Shown here piece after piece: positions 1 to 5,717 of a stretch of DNA of 6,590 bases; the stretch's first letter is position 1, and every line of letters starts with the position of its first letter. The DNA comes from Comamonas sp. Lineage in GTDB: Bacteria; Pseudomonadota; Gammaproteobacteria; Burkholderiales; Burkholderiaceae_C. The position numbers were made by a program, and so were the translations under genes. The DNA is taken from positions 1-6,590 of the forward strand of contig JAHAYB010000178.1 of the NCBI GenBank assembly GCA_018384835.1. The letters run 5' to 3'. The notes beneath the pieces were generated by a model. It saw nothing but the letters and a program-made list of their open reading frames with translations. It had not been told where the DNA came from and made no database searches.

Positions 1-211
1 TTCCTAGGTAGCGTGCAACTTCAAGGGCAGCTTCTAGCCGTTCTGTAACTGTCGCAAATCGACCCAATTCTGCCGCCAGTGCATGATGAACCTATGGCCG
101 CTGACAGCAAAAAGCTGTCTTTGAGCATCAGCGTAACGGATTAACAACTATTCAGCCTGTCTTAGCACGTGCGCTGAGAATCGAAACGGCTTTATCCTGG
201 TGCAGTCGTTG
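1..211. other. Noncoding DNA upstream of the ars operon, with repeat-like segments
   Basis: I find no credible coding region on either strand here. The first 120 bases have the look of a dispersed intergenic repeat. The 9-mer AAATCGACC (56-64) recurs at 5087-5095 and the 8-mer TGCCGCCA (71-78) recurs at 5232-5239, so related sequence lies on both sides of the ars operon. These short matches are only suggestive. Confidence 0.4.
103..119. other. Small hairpin, possible weak terminator
   Basis: GACAGC, a five-A loop and GCTGTC form a perfect 6-bp stem, followed by only TTT before a G. It could be the weak terminator of a gene left of the window or part of the repeat-like DNA around it. The T tract is too short for a confident terminator call. 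Confidence 0.3.
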
Positions 212-253
212 TTGAAATGGCTACTTTTATTCAATTATTCAACTATCATTGAA
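212..253 (+). promoter_or_regulatory. Probable ars promoter and ArsR operator
   Basis: The dyad TTCAA-CTATCA-TTGAA at 238-253 ends three bases before the arsR start codon. It has 5-bp perfect arms and a 6-base spacer. A further TTCAA at 230-234 gives a direct repeat of the left arm. TTGAAA at 212-217 is a reasonable -35 box; 17 bases on, TTATTC (235-240) is a poor -10 that overlaps the dyad. ArsR repressors bind AT-rich dyads overlapping their own promoter, so an operator here is expected. The dyad is seen in the sequence; the promoter boxes are inferred and weaker. Confidence 0.5.
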
Positions 254-255
254 GG

Positions 256-606
256 ATGAATGAAGAGCAAGTTATCAAATCATTGACTGCACTGGCTCAC
301 GCTGTGCGGTTGAGAGTTTTCCGTGACCTTGTCGTTGCAGGCTCAGAGGGGCGAACCCCTTCCGTACTAGCGGAGCAACTCGGCGTACCTTCCACTGCGC
401 TGTCTTTCCATCTCAAAGAGCTTGTGAATGCTGGATTGGTAACCCAAGAGCGGGTGAGCCGAAACTTGTTTTATCGCGCTGCGTATGACGAGATGAATGC
501 GGTCATTCGCTATCTCACGGAAAACTGCTGCGCCGGTGCAGATTGCGGCCAAACAGGCACCGTTTGCTGCCCAGAAGCTACTAAGACCTCGACGCTAGAA
601 AGCTAA
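256..606 (+). CDS. arsR: ArsR-family arsenite-responsive repressor, C-terminal-cysteine type
   Basis: This is a 116-residue winged-helix repressor of usual ArsR length that would control this operon and release DNA when As(III) binds. The DNA-binding region runs from about residue 33 to 75, with the recognition segment near [12 protein letters not shown] (45-56). It lacks the CVC site of the R773-plasmid ArsR. Instead it has Cys91-Cys92 and Cys97 near the C-terminus, the pattern of the Acidithiobacillus ferrooxidans type, which uses a cysteine pair plus a third cysteine. A second pair, Cys104-Cys105, follows. The start at 256 is fixed because an in-frame TGA lies at 250-252. The only ribosome-binding-like bases, GAAGG, touch the ATG directly, so initiation may be leaderless or weak. 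The next gene begins 2 bases after the stop. Confidence 0.93.
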   Translation: MNEEQVIKSLTALAHAVRLRVFRDLVVAGSEGRTPSVLAEQLGVPSTALSFHLKELVNAGLVTQERVSRNLFYRAAYDEMNAVIRYLTENCCAGADCGQTGTVCCPEATKTSTLES

Positions 607-608
607 AA

Positions 609-1622
609 ATGGGTGTGTTTGAACGTTTCCTCACTGTGTGGGTTGGTTTGGGTATTGCTGCTGGTGTCGCGCTAGGATTGCTGATGCCATCAGCCTTTGA
701 GCTGGTAGCGGCGCTGGAGTATGCACAAGTCAACCTGGTGGTGGCTGTCTTCATCTGGGTCATGATTTATCCCATGATGATTCAGATTGATTGGGCAGCG
801 GTTAAAGATGTCGGCAAGAAGCCCCAGGGTTTGATGCTGACTCTAGCAATCAATTGGCTTATCAAGCCCTTCACCATGGCAGCGCTTGGTGTGCTGTTCT
901 TTAAATACATCTTTGCGCCATGGGTCGACCCAGCTTCGGCCAGCGAATACATCGCAGGGATGATTTTGCTGGGCGTTGCACCATGCACCGCAATGGTGTT
1001 TGTATGGAGCCAGTTGGTCAAAGGCGATGCCAACTACACCTTGGTGCAAGTCTCCATCAACGATTTGGTGATGGTGGTCGCTTTTGCCCCTATTGCAGCG
1101 TTCCTGCTTGGAGTGACCGATGTCACAGTGCCTTGGGAAACACTGGTTTTAGCCACCGTGCTGTATGTTGTGCTGCCTTTGGTGGCAGGGGTTCTGACGC
1201 GCAGTGCGCTCCAGCGTAAGTCCACGCAAGCTGTCAGCCAGTTTGTCGCAGCCATGAAACCTTGGTCGATTGTTGGCCTGATAGCCACTGTTGTATTGCT
1301 GTTTGGCTTTCAAGCGCAGACCATCATCGATAAGCCATTGGTCATTGGGCTGATTGCAATTCCCCTGGTGCTTCAGACCTACGGCATCTTCTTCTTAGGT
1401 TGGTGGATTGCGCGGCTAATGAAGTTGCCACACAACGTAGCGGGCCCCGCATGCCTGATTGGTACTTCCAACTTTTTTGAGTTGGCGGTTGCCGTAGCTA
1501 TCTCCTTGTTCGGTTTGAACTCTGGTGCTGCACTGGCCACTGTTGTCGGTGTATTGGTGGAAGTACCCGTCATGCTCTCTCTTGTGGCCATGCTGAATGC
1601 CTGGCGACCTACTGAAAAGTAA
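609..1622 (+). CDS. acr3: Arsenite efflux permease, ACR3 family
   Basis: This inner-membrane permease of 337 residues exports As(III), driven by the proton gradient. It is rich in hydrophobic stretches consistent with the ten-helix ACR3/bile-acid-sodium-symporter fold. The family signature is clear: [15 protein letters not shown] (122-136) carries the essential fourth-helix cysteine, here Cys126, and [13 protein letters not shown] (285-297) carries the conserved glutamate, here Glu291. It is therefore an Acr3, not the unrelated ArsB permease, although both are sometimes annotated arsB. The start lies 2 bases after arsR and the next gene starts 3 bases after its stop, which implies one transcript and probable translational coupling. 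There is no strong Shine-Dalgarno sequence. Nothing looks truncated; the C-terminus at about residue 330 is short but normal. Confidence 0.95.
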   Translation: MGVFERFLTVWVGLGIAAGVALGLLMPSAFELVAALEYAQVNLVVAVFIWVMIYPMMIQIDWAAVKDVGKKPQGLMLTLAINWLIKPFTMAALGVLFFKYIFAPWVDPASASEYIAGMILLGVAPCTAMVFVWSQLVKGDANYTLVQVSINDLVMVVAFAPIAAFLLGVTDVTVPWETLVLATVLYVVLPLVAGVLTRSALQRKSTQAVSQFVAAMKPWSIVGLIATVVLLFGFQAQTIIDKPLVIGLIAIPLVLQTYGIFFLGWWIARLMKLPHNVAGPACLIGTSNFFELAVAVAISLFGLNSGAALATVVGVLVEVPVMLSLVAMLNAWRPTEK

Positions 1623-1625
1623 CTT

Positions 1626-2765
1626 ATGTCTTCCGTCACCATTTATCACAACCCAAAATGTGGAACATCTCGCAACACCTTGGCCATGATTCGCCAAAGC
1701 GGGGTAGAGCCAAACGTCATCGAGTACCTGAAAACACCGCCAACCCGCGCAGAGTTGAAGGCTCTGCTTAAGGGTATGGGGCTGGGCGTGCGCGATGTAC
1801 TGCGCCAAAAAGGAACGCCCTACGATGAACTTGATTTAGGCAATGCCAAGTGGACGGATGAGCAGTTGCTCGACTTTGTGGAGCAGCATCCCAGCTTGCT
1901 AAATCGCCCTATTGTGGTGACTCCACTAGGCGTTCGCCTGTGCCGACCTTCAGAGGTAGTGCTGGACATTCTGCCGAATGCGCAGATTGGCCAGTTCACC
2001 AAAGAAGATGGAGAGGTGGTCGAAGCACGAGCTGACGAAAATGCGCAGCAAGCCGGCGATGAGCTGCCTGCACTGTCGATGGAGAGTTTTCAGGCGATTG
2101 ATTTAGGGGCGCTAAAGAACCCTTTGCGCAGCACCCATGCGCCGCGCATCCTCTTGCTGTATGGCTCTTTGCGTGAGCGGTCTTTCAGCCGATTGGTGAT
2201 TGAAGAGTCTGCGCGGGTGCTCAAAGCGTTGGGGGCTGAGGTGAAGGTCTTCAATCCCACTGGGCTCCCCTTGGTAGATGATGCGTCAGTGAATCACCCC
2301 AAGGTTCAGGAGCTGCGCAAGCTGACGCGATGGAGTGAGGGTATGGTGTGGTGCTCGCCTGAGCGTCACGGAGCCATGACAGGTGTGATGAAAACGCAAA
2401 TTGACTGGCTTCCGTTGTCAGAAGGTGCGATTCGGCCCACCCAAGGAAAAACGTTGGCAGTCATGCAAGTCTGCGGCGGCTCGCAGTCTTTCAATGCAGT
2501 GAACCAAATGCGTATTCTGGGCCGCTGGATGCGCATGCTGACTATCCCCAACCAGACTTCCGTTGCAAAGGCGTTCCTGGAGTATGGTGACGATAACCGC
2601 ATGAAGCCTTCCAGCTACTACGACCGCATCGTGGATGTGTTGGAGGAATTGATGAAATTCACGTTACTCACCCGGGATGTGTCCCCCTACTTGGTAGACC
2701 GCTACAGTGAGCGCAAAGAAACGGCTGCGGAGCTGTCAAAGCGCGTGAATCAAGCATCAATTTAA
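1626..2765 (+). CDS. Fused ArsC arsenate reductase - ArsH NADPH:FMN oxidoreductase
   Basis: One uninterrupted 379-residue ORF joins two ars proteins that are usually separate. Residues 1 to about 140 are a glutaredoxin-dependent ArsC of the R773 type: [12 protein letters not shown] (7-18) holds catalytic Cys12, and Arg60, Arg94 and Arg107 fall at the positions of the known active-site arginines. It would reduce As(V) to As(III) with glutathione and glutaredoxin. Residues from about 147 to 379 are a full ArsH: a short lead ([11 protein letters not shown]), the flavin-binding [13 protein letters not shown] (177-189), [18 protein letters not shown] (243-260), [10 protein letters not shown] (284-293) and [11 protein letters not shown] (300-310). 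ArsH proteins are FMN flavoproteins that oxidise trivalent organoarsenicals. The joint (about 133-150) is a short charged, alanine-rich linker with no stop. Met152 is a possible internal start for free ArsH, but lacks a clear ribosome-binding site. All key residues are present in both halves. Confidence 0.93.
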   Translation: MSSVTIYHNPKCGTSRNTLAMIRQSGVEPNVIEYLKTPPTRAELKALLKGMGLGVRDVLRQKGTPYDELDLGNAKWTDEQLLDFVEQHPSLLNRPIVVTPLGVRLCRPSEVVLDILPNAQIGQFTKEDGEVVEARADENAQQAGDELPALSMESFQAIDLGALKNPLRSTHAPRILLLYGSLRERSFSRLVIEESARVLKALGAEVKVFNPTGLPLVDDASVNHPKVQELRKLTRWSEGMVWCSPERHGAMTGVMKTQIDWLPLSEGAIRPTQGKTLAVMQVCGGSQSFNAVNQMRILGRWMRMLTIPNQTSVAKAFLEYGDDNRMKPSSYYDRIVDVLEELMKFTLLTRDVSPYLVDRYSERKETAAELSKRVNQASI

Positions 2766-2790
2766 TTGTCCAAAGCCTGCTGGCCGGTAC

Positions 2791-2994
2791 CACATTCATG
2801 GTCAAGACATGCCGGGATTGGCTGAGTTGAAGGCCGCCAAACCCGGCCAAATCGCCATCGCCTACAAAGATGTCAAAGGGGGTGCTGAGTTGACCTACAA
2901 GACTGTAGATGCCAACCCGGTAATGGTTCGCGCCCAACTCTCAGAACATGGCAAAGATGCTATGGAAGGACATGAACGCATGTTGAAGCAGTAG
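2791..2994 (+). pseudogene. 3' remnant of a small secreted-protein gene, often annotated (wrongly) as aspartate carbamoyltransferase
   Basis: The frame reads HIHGQDMPGLAELK from 2791, then AIAYKDVKGGAELTY, and ends in AQLSEHGKDAMEGH before the stop at 2992-2994. From memory this matches the C-terminal part of a small, signal-peptide-bearing family common in Burkholderiales, where (S/T)HIHG.DMPGLA sits mid-protein. The N-terminal half and signal peptide are missing: upstream of HIHG the sequence turns into unrelated codons and reaches the end of the arsC-arsH gene. Relative to remembered relatives, about five residues (an ALHRWF-like segment) are also missing between NPVMV and RAQLS. I infer a decayed, truncated copy with no function. 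An ATG at 2809 could be called as the start of a 61-residue protein, but it is an internal methionine of the family. Confidence 0.65.
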
Positions 2995-3095
2995 TCCCTG
3001 GACAAGGTAGTCATTTACTTGGTCATTGTCAGGCTCCGGAGAAATCCGTGACGTATAAGACGGTAACTACCTCGCTCAACCAACTGAAATGAGTC
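2995..3095. other. Noncoding gap before arsA; no arsD, no clear ribosome-binding site
   Basis: I see no ArsD-like coding remnant here. TATAAG at 3054-3059 resembles a -10 box, but the nearest -35-like TTGTCA (3026-3031) is 22 bases away, too far for a normal promoter. CTCCGGAG at 3034-3041 is a short palindrome. Whether arsA has its own promoter or depends on read-through from arsR cannot be decided from the sequence. Confidence 0.35.
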
Positions 3096-4871
3096 ATGAA
3101 GACTAAAACCCTGAGTCTATTGAGTCGTCCGACAAGGCACATCTTCTTCACAGGCAAAGGGGGCGTTGGCAAAACATCTCTGTCCGCTGCCGTTGCTTTG
3201 CAATTGGTGGATGCTGGTAAGAAGGTCTTGTTAGTCAGTACGGACTCGGCCTCCAACCTCGATGAGATGCTTGGCGCTCCACTGAGCAATCAGCCAACAC
3301 CTGTGCCAGGTGCGCTTGGCCTGTCCGTGCTGAATATTGACCCGGATGTCGCTGCCGAGGCTTACCGGCAACGAGTCATTCAGCAGATGAGCGAAGGGGC
3401 CTCTGATGCTGAAATTTCAACGGTGAAGGAGCAGTTATCTGGGGCATGCACGACAGAGATTGCATCTTTTGATGAATTTTCTGAACTGCTGTCTGAGCAG
3501 AATCAGCACTACGACCACATCATTTTTGATACGGCTCCGACGGGACACACCCTGCGCTTGCTGAGCCTGCCAAAGGCTTGGACAGGGTTTCTTGCAGGAA
3601 ATGACCGCGGTGCCTCCTGTCTGGGGCCGCACTCGGGCCTGAAGATGCAGGAACTTCGGTTTAAAGCAGCCCTCGATGCCTTGTCCAATCCAGCCCTCAC
3701 GACGGTCGTGTTGGTCACCCGCCCAGAAAAGGGGGCGATAGTTGAAGCGTCACGAACATCCGAAGAGCTCAAGGCTTTGGGTTTGAGTAACCAGTGGCTC
3801 ATCGTTAACGGTTTGTTCAGAGCGACCGACAAACAAGACGCCGTCGCCAGTGCCATGGAATCGCTGGGTCAGCAAGCACTTGATGAAATGCCTCAGAATC
3901 TGCGTGCGCTGCACCAAGACCAAATTCCGCTACGAGCTTTTGACACGGTGGGCCTACCGGCCTTAAGGGCACTTCTTGATTGCGGCACGCCAACCGTTTC
4001 AAGCATGCTGGCAGAGCACTTTCCCACTATGCAGCAAGGCATGGGCCTGGATGCGCTGGCGGACGAGCTGGCTCACGCCGACAGAGGGCTCATCATGGTG
4101 ATGGGAAAAGGCGGGGTTGGAAAAACGACCATCGCGGCTGCCCTGGCCTTGGGTCTGGTCCAGCGCGGCAAGTCCGTGCATTTGAGCACGACTGACCCGG
4201 CCTCACACTTGGCGGCTACCCTGGACGGTGCCGTTGACGGTCTGCGTGTGGACCGCATCGACCCCACCATTGAAACCCAGCGCTATGTCGAAAAAATCAT
4301 GGCGTCCAAGGGGGCGGGATTGAACGAACAAGAGCGCGCCTTGTTGCTGGAAGACCTGCGCTCACCTTGTACGGAGGAAGTCGCTGTATTCCATGCGTTT
4401 TCACACGTGGTGAGTGAAGCGCGCAATTCCTTCGTTGTTCTGGATACTGCACCGACCGGGCATTCCATGTTGCTCATGGATGCCACGGGGGCTTATCACC
4501 GTCAAATGATGCATGAGTTTGAAGGAAAAACCTCCGCTCGGGTTGTCACCCCATTGATGAGGCTGCAAGACCCCGAGTACACCAAAATCATTCTCGTCAC
4601 ACTCCCCGAAACGACGCCTGTGTCGCAGGCTGAGGCATTACAAGAGGATTTGCGCAGAGCCAAGGTTGAACCCTTCGCTTGGGTAATTAACAAGAGCATT
4701 CTGGCAACCGGAACCAGGGACCCGCTGCTAACTGCCCGCCTATCCGGAGAAGCAAAACAAATTGCACGTGTTTCCGAACGGCTGGCCAAGAAAGTATTTG
4801 CATTGCAATGGCTTGCAAAACCGCCGGTCGGCATTGATGAGTTGTCCAAGTTGGTGACGCAGTCTGAGTGA
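3096..4871 (+). CDS. arsA: ArsA, arsenite-stimulated efflux-pump ATPase
   Basis: This 591-residue, two-domain cytoplasmic ATPase hydrolyses ATP to energise arsenite export with a membrane permease. It is close to the 583 residues of the R773 protein. Each half has a deviant Walker A loop, GKGGVGKT (20-27 and 337-344), and a DTAPTGH motif (145-151 and 450-456). The arsenite-binding cysteines are conserved as Cys118 (LSGACTTEIA), Cys175 (GASCLGP) and Cys425 (RSPCTEE), as are the two site histidines, His151 and His456. All residues needed for activity therefore appear intact. One oddity is TDSASN at 49-54, where the usual motif is TDPASN. The start is set by an in-frame TGA at 3090-3092; no good Shine-Dalgarno sequence precedes it. 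The usual chaperone gene arsD is absent, and the permease available is Acr3, 1.5 kb upstream. Confidence 0.96.
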   Translation: MKTKTLSLLSRPTRHIFFTGKGGVGKTSLSAAVALQLVDAGKKVLLVSTDSASNLDEMLGAPLSNQPTPVPGALGLSVLNIDPDVAAEAYRQRVIQQMSEGASDAEISTVKEQLSGACTTEIASFDEFSELLSEQNQHYDHIIFDTAPTGHTLRLLSLPKAWTGFLAGNDRGASCLGPHSGLKMQELRFKAALDALSNPALTTVVLVTRPEKGAIVEASRTSEELKALGLSNQWLIVNGLFRATDKQDAVASAMESLGQQALDEMPQNLRALHQDQIPLRAFDTVGLPALRALLDCGTPTVSSMLAEHFPTMQQGMGLDALADELAHADRGLIMVMGKGGVGKTTIAAALALGLVQRGKSVHLSTTDPASHLAATLDGAVDGLRVDRIDPTIETQRYVEKIMASKGAGLNEQERALLLEDLRSPCTEEVAVFHAFSHVVSEARNSFVVLDTAPTGHSMLLMDATGAYHRQMMHEFEGKTSARVVTPLMRLQDPEYTKIILVTLPETTPVSQAEALQEDLRRAKVEPFAWVINKSILATGTRDPLLTARLSGEAKQIARVSERLAKKVFALQWLAKPPVGIDELSKLVTQSE

Positions 4872-4936
4872 CCTCTGGTAGTTGCAAAACTGGACGATAG
4901 CGCCGCCGCTTTCAGGTCCGAAGCAGTCGCTTGCAG

Positions 4937-4958
4937 GGAGCCGTTGAAGGACGGCTCC
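4937..4958. terminator. Strong hairpin after arsA, terminator-like but without a T tract
   Basis: GGAGCCGT and ACGGCTCC form a perfect 8-bp GC-rich stem around a 6-base loop, with one more G-T pair at the base, 66 bases after the arsA stop. It is followed by TGGGTGGGAG, not by a T run. It may end or protect the ars transcript, but it is not a canonical intrinsic terminator. Confidence 0.35.
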
Positions 4959-5046
4959 TGGGTGGGAGCAGCCATTGGCCTTGTTGAGCTGAACGACGGC
5001 AGTCAGCCTAAAGCCGGCTTTCAGATGGTTACTTCTGCTTTGCAGC

Positions 5047-5185
5047 GAGACTGTGTGAAAACGCGTCGGACACTGACCTTGGCAAAAAATCGACCTCTCA
5101 GAGCGCTCTTTATGCTTTTTTCTTGACCTGGTTAATTGTGAAAGACCCCTGAATTTCATGTTTGGGCGAGTTTTCACACAGCCTC
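5047..5185. repeat. Inner inverted repeat, 15 of 16 bases matching, around 107 bases
   Basis: GAGACTGTGTGAAAAC (5047-5062) and GTTTTCACACAGCCTC (5170-5185) are inverted copies with one mismatch, including 12 consecutive matching bases. The layout suits the terminal repeats of a small non-autonomous element of 139 bases. I see no obvious target-site duplication just outside the arms, so the mobile-element reading is inference. Confidence 0.6.
5100..5121 (+). terminator. Palindrome followed by a T run, possible weak terminator
   Basis: AGAGCGCTCT at 5100-5109 is a perfect palindrome and is followed, after TTATGC, by TTTTTT. The stem could be at most three or four pairs once a loop is formed and the T run is offset, so this is a weak candidate for stopping ars transcripts. 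Confidence 0.2.
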
Positions 5186-5343
5186 CTGCGGGAGCTGCCG
5201 ATCGACACTGGTAACGTGAATGACTGCCTTATGCCGCCAAGCAGCCGTCGTTCAGTGAAAGTGAAGACGCAGATTGGATAAATTCTCTAGGAAATGCTGG
5301 TCGATTCAACCTATAGATCAATACAAAACTAGGGATAGCGTAG

Positions 5344-5550
5344 TCATATATCGGTAGATGGCTCAACATCCGATCCTTTTTTGGCTAGTTTTTTTGCCTC
5401 GTTGACGATCAACTGCTTGCCTTCCGCAATCGTGATTTCCCCCGAGTCAATTCGACGGATCACTGACATGCCGAAATCAGAAATTTTTATGTTGTCGACA
5501 GCAAAGAGTCCGAGCACATAGCGCGTGCTGCTTTTTAGGTCGTTGTTCAT
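5344..5550 (-). CDS. Small protein of unknown function, faintly VbhA-antitoxin-like
   Basis: This is a 68-residue protein from the ATG at 5550; a TTG at 5580 would add ten residues (78). Neither start has a convincing ribosome-binding site. The sequence is predicted to be mostly helical and soluble. The stretch GLFAVDNIKIS (14-24) followed by IRRIDSGEIT and AEGKQLI (31-48) resembles the short helical pattern of VbhA-like antitoxins, which neutralise Fic-domain toxins by binding them. The Fic-inhibitory pattern [S/T]xxxE[G/N] is not clearly present (there is a TIAEG, one residue short), and no Fic gene is visible. The C-terminus is lysine-rich, then acidic. It lies downstream of the recombinase in the same orientation, 168 bases from it, so it may belong to the same mobile element. 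The coding call is fairly likely; the family guess is weak. Confidence 0.55.
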   Translation of the reverse strand: MNNDLKSSTRYVLGLFAVDNIKISDFGMSVIRRIDSGEITIAEGKQLIVNEAKKLAKKGSDVEPSTDI

Positions 5551-5594
5551 AAAACATTCGTTTCGCAGGTATGTGTTCAAAGATGATTTCTGAT

Positions 5595-5611
5595 GCGATG
5601 CCTTTTATCGC
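5595..5611 (-). promoter_or_regulatory. Dyad overlapping a -10-like box upstream of the small gene
   Basis: GCGAT and ATCGC are perfect 5-bp inverted arms around seven bases. Read on the - strand, the same place offers GATAAA as a -10-like hexamer, but I find no matching -35 box. It could be a control site for the small gene, given its position 45 bases before the ATG. Confidence 0.25.
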
Positions 5612-5621
5612 AAGCGATGGA

Positions 5622-5635
5622 AGTGGCTCGCCACT
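5622..5635. promoter_or_regulatory. 14-base dyad, possible operator
   Basis: AGTGGC-TC-GCCACT has perfect 6-bp arms about two bases apart and lies 11 bases from another dyad, in the leader of the small gene. The compact symmetric form fits a site for a dimeric DNA-binding protein, though the sequence alone does not say which. Confidence 0.3.
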
Positions 5636-5648
5636 CACCCCAAAGAAC

Positions 5649-5697
5649 TACCGATGTATCAGCACAAAAGTACGTCTTTTGTACTGATACATCGGTA
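5649..5697. repeat. 49-base near-perfect inverted repeat just downstream of the recombinase
   Basis: The arms 5649-5670 (beginning TACCGATGTATCAG) and 5676-5697 (ending CTGATACATCGGTA) match at 21 of 22 positions around the 5-base centre TACGT. The single mismatch, 5663 against 5683, is C-A in a + strand transcript but becomes G-U in a - strand transcript, so RNA read from the recombinase side can pair along all 22 positions. It begins 20 bases after the recombinase stop codon. It may be a terminator without a T run, an RNA stability element, or a recombinase or attachment site. Which of these cannot be told from the sequence. Confidence 0.85.
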
Positions 5698-5717
5698 CGC
5701 CCCATCTAATCGACTAT

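Larger units (their letters stand above)
4989..5255. repeat. Outer inverted-repeat pair of a MITE-like structure
   Basis: CTGAACGACGGC at 4989-5000 and GCCGTCGTTCAG at 5244-5255 are perfect 12-bp inverted copies. Inside them GGCAGTCA (4998-5005) and TGACTGCC (5221-5228), then GTTAC (5028-5032) and GTAAC (5211-5215), keep the same inverted order with unequal spacing. Two diverged inverted copies of a unit of roughly 75 bases would explain this. No transposase is encoded inside. Confidence 0.55.
4872..5343. other. 472-base gene-free stretch between convergent genes, full of inverted repeats
   Basis: No ORF here looks like a protein. A 60-codon frame at 4944-5126 is made of the repeat sequences and has no recognisable motif. 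The stretch contains a strong hairpin at 4937-4958, two nearly concentric inverted-repeat pairs between 4989 and 5255, and a T-rich segment at 5100-5121. From 5256 to 5343 I see nothing definite. It separates the + strand ars operon from the - strand small gene and recombinase, a likely place for a boundary between acquired segments. Confidence 0.6.

Noticed and set aside
581..2000. Several - strand frames of 60-130 codons opposite acr3 and arsC.
   Set aside because: They lie antisense to well-supported genes, show no family motifs and have no promoters or ribosome-binding sites; they follow from the codon pattern of the real genes.
2809..2994. The 61-residue frame as a complete small gene within the ars operon, perhaps a replacement for ArsD.
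   Set aside because: It lacks ArsD's cysteines, and the family match continues upstream of the ATG (HIHGQD), so it is the tail of a longer, broken gene.
4944..5126. A 60-codon + strand frame as a gene after arsA.
   Set aside because: It starts inside a hairpin, runs through the inverted repeats, has no ribosome-binding site and resembles no protein I know.
4937..5255. A CRISPR array or integron attC site in the repeat-rich stretch.
   Set aside because: The repeats are inverted pairs, not regularly spaced direct repeats, and the attC core motifs are missing.
5649..5697. Resemblance to a protelomerase (hairpin-telomere) target: the left arm contains TATCAGCACA, which also begins the phage N15 telRL site as I remember it.
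   Set aside because: Only the ten outer bases agree; the centre (TACGT here) differs from the N15 centre. The neighbouring enzyme looks like an ordinary integrase and not a protelomerase. Coincidence is more likely, though a direct alignment would settle it.
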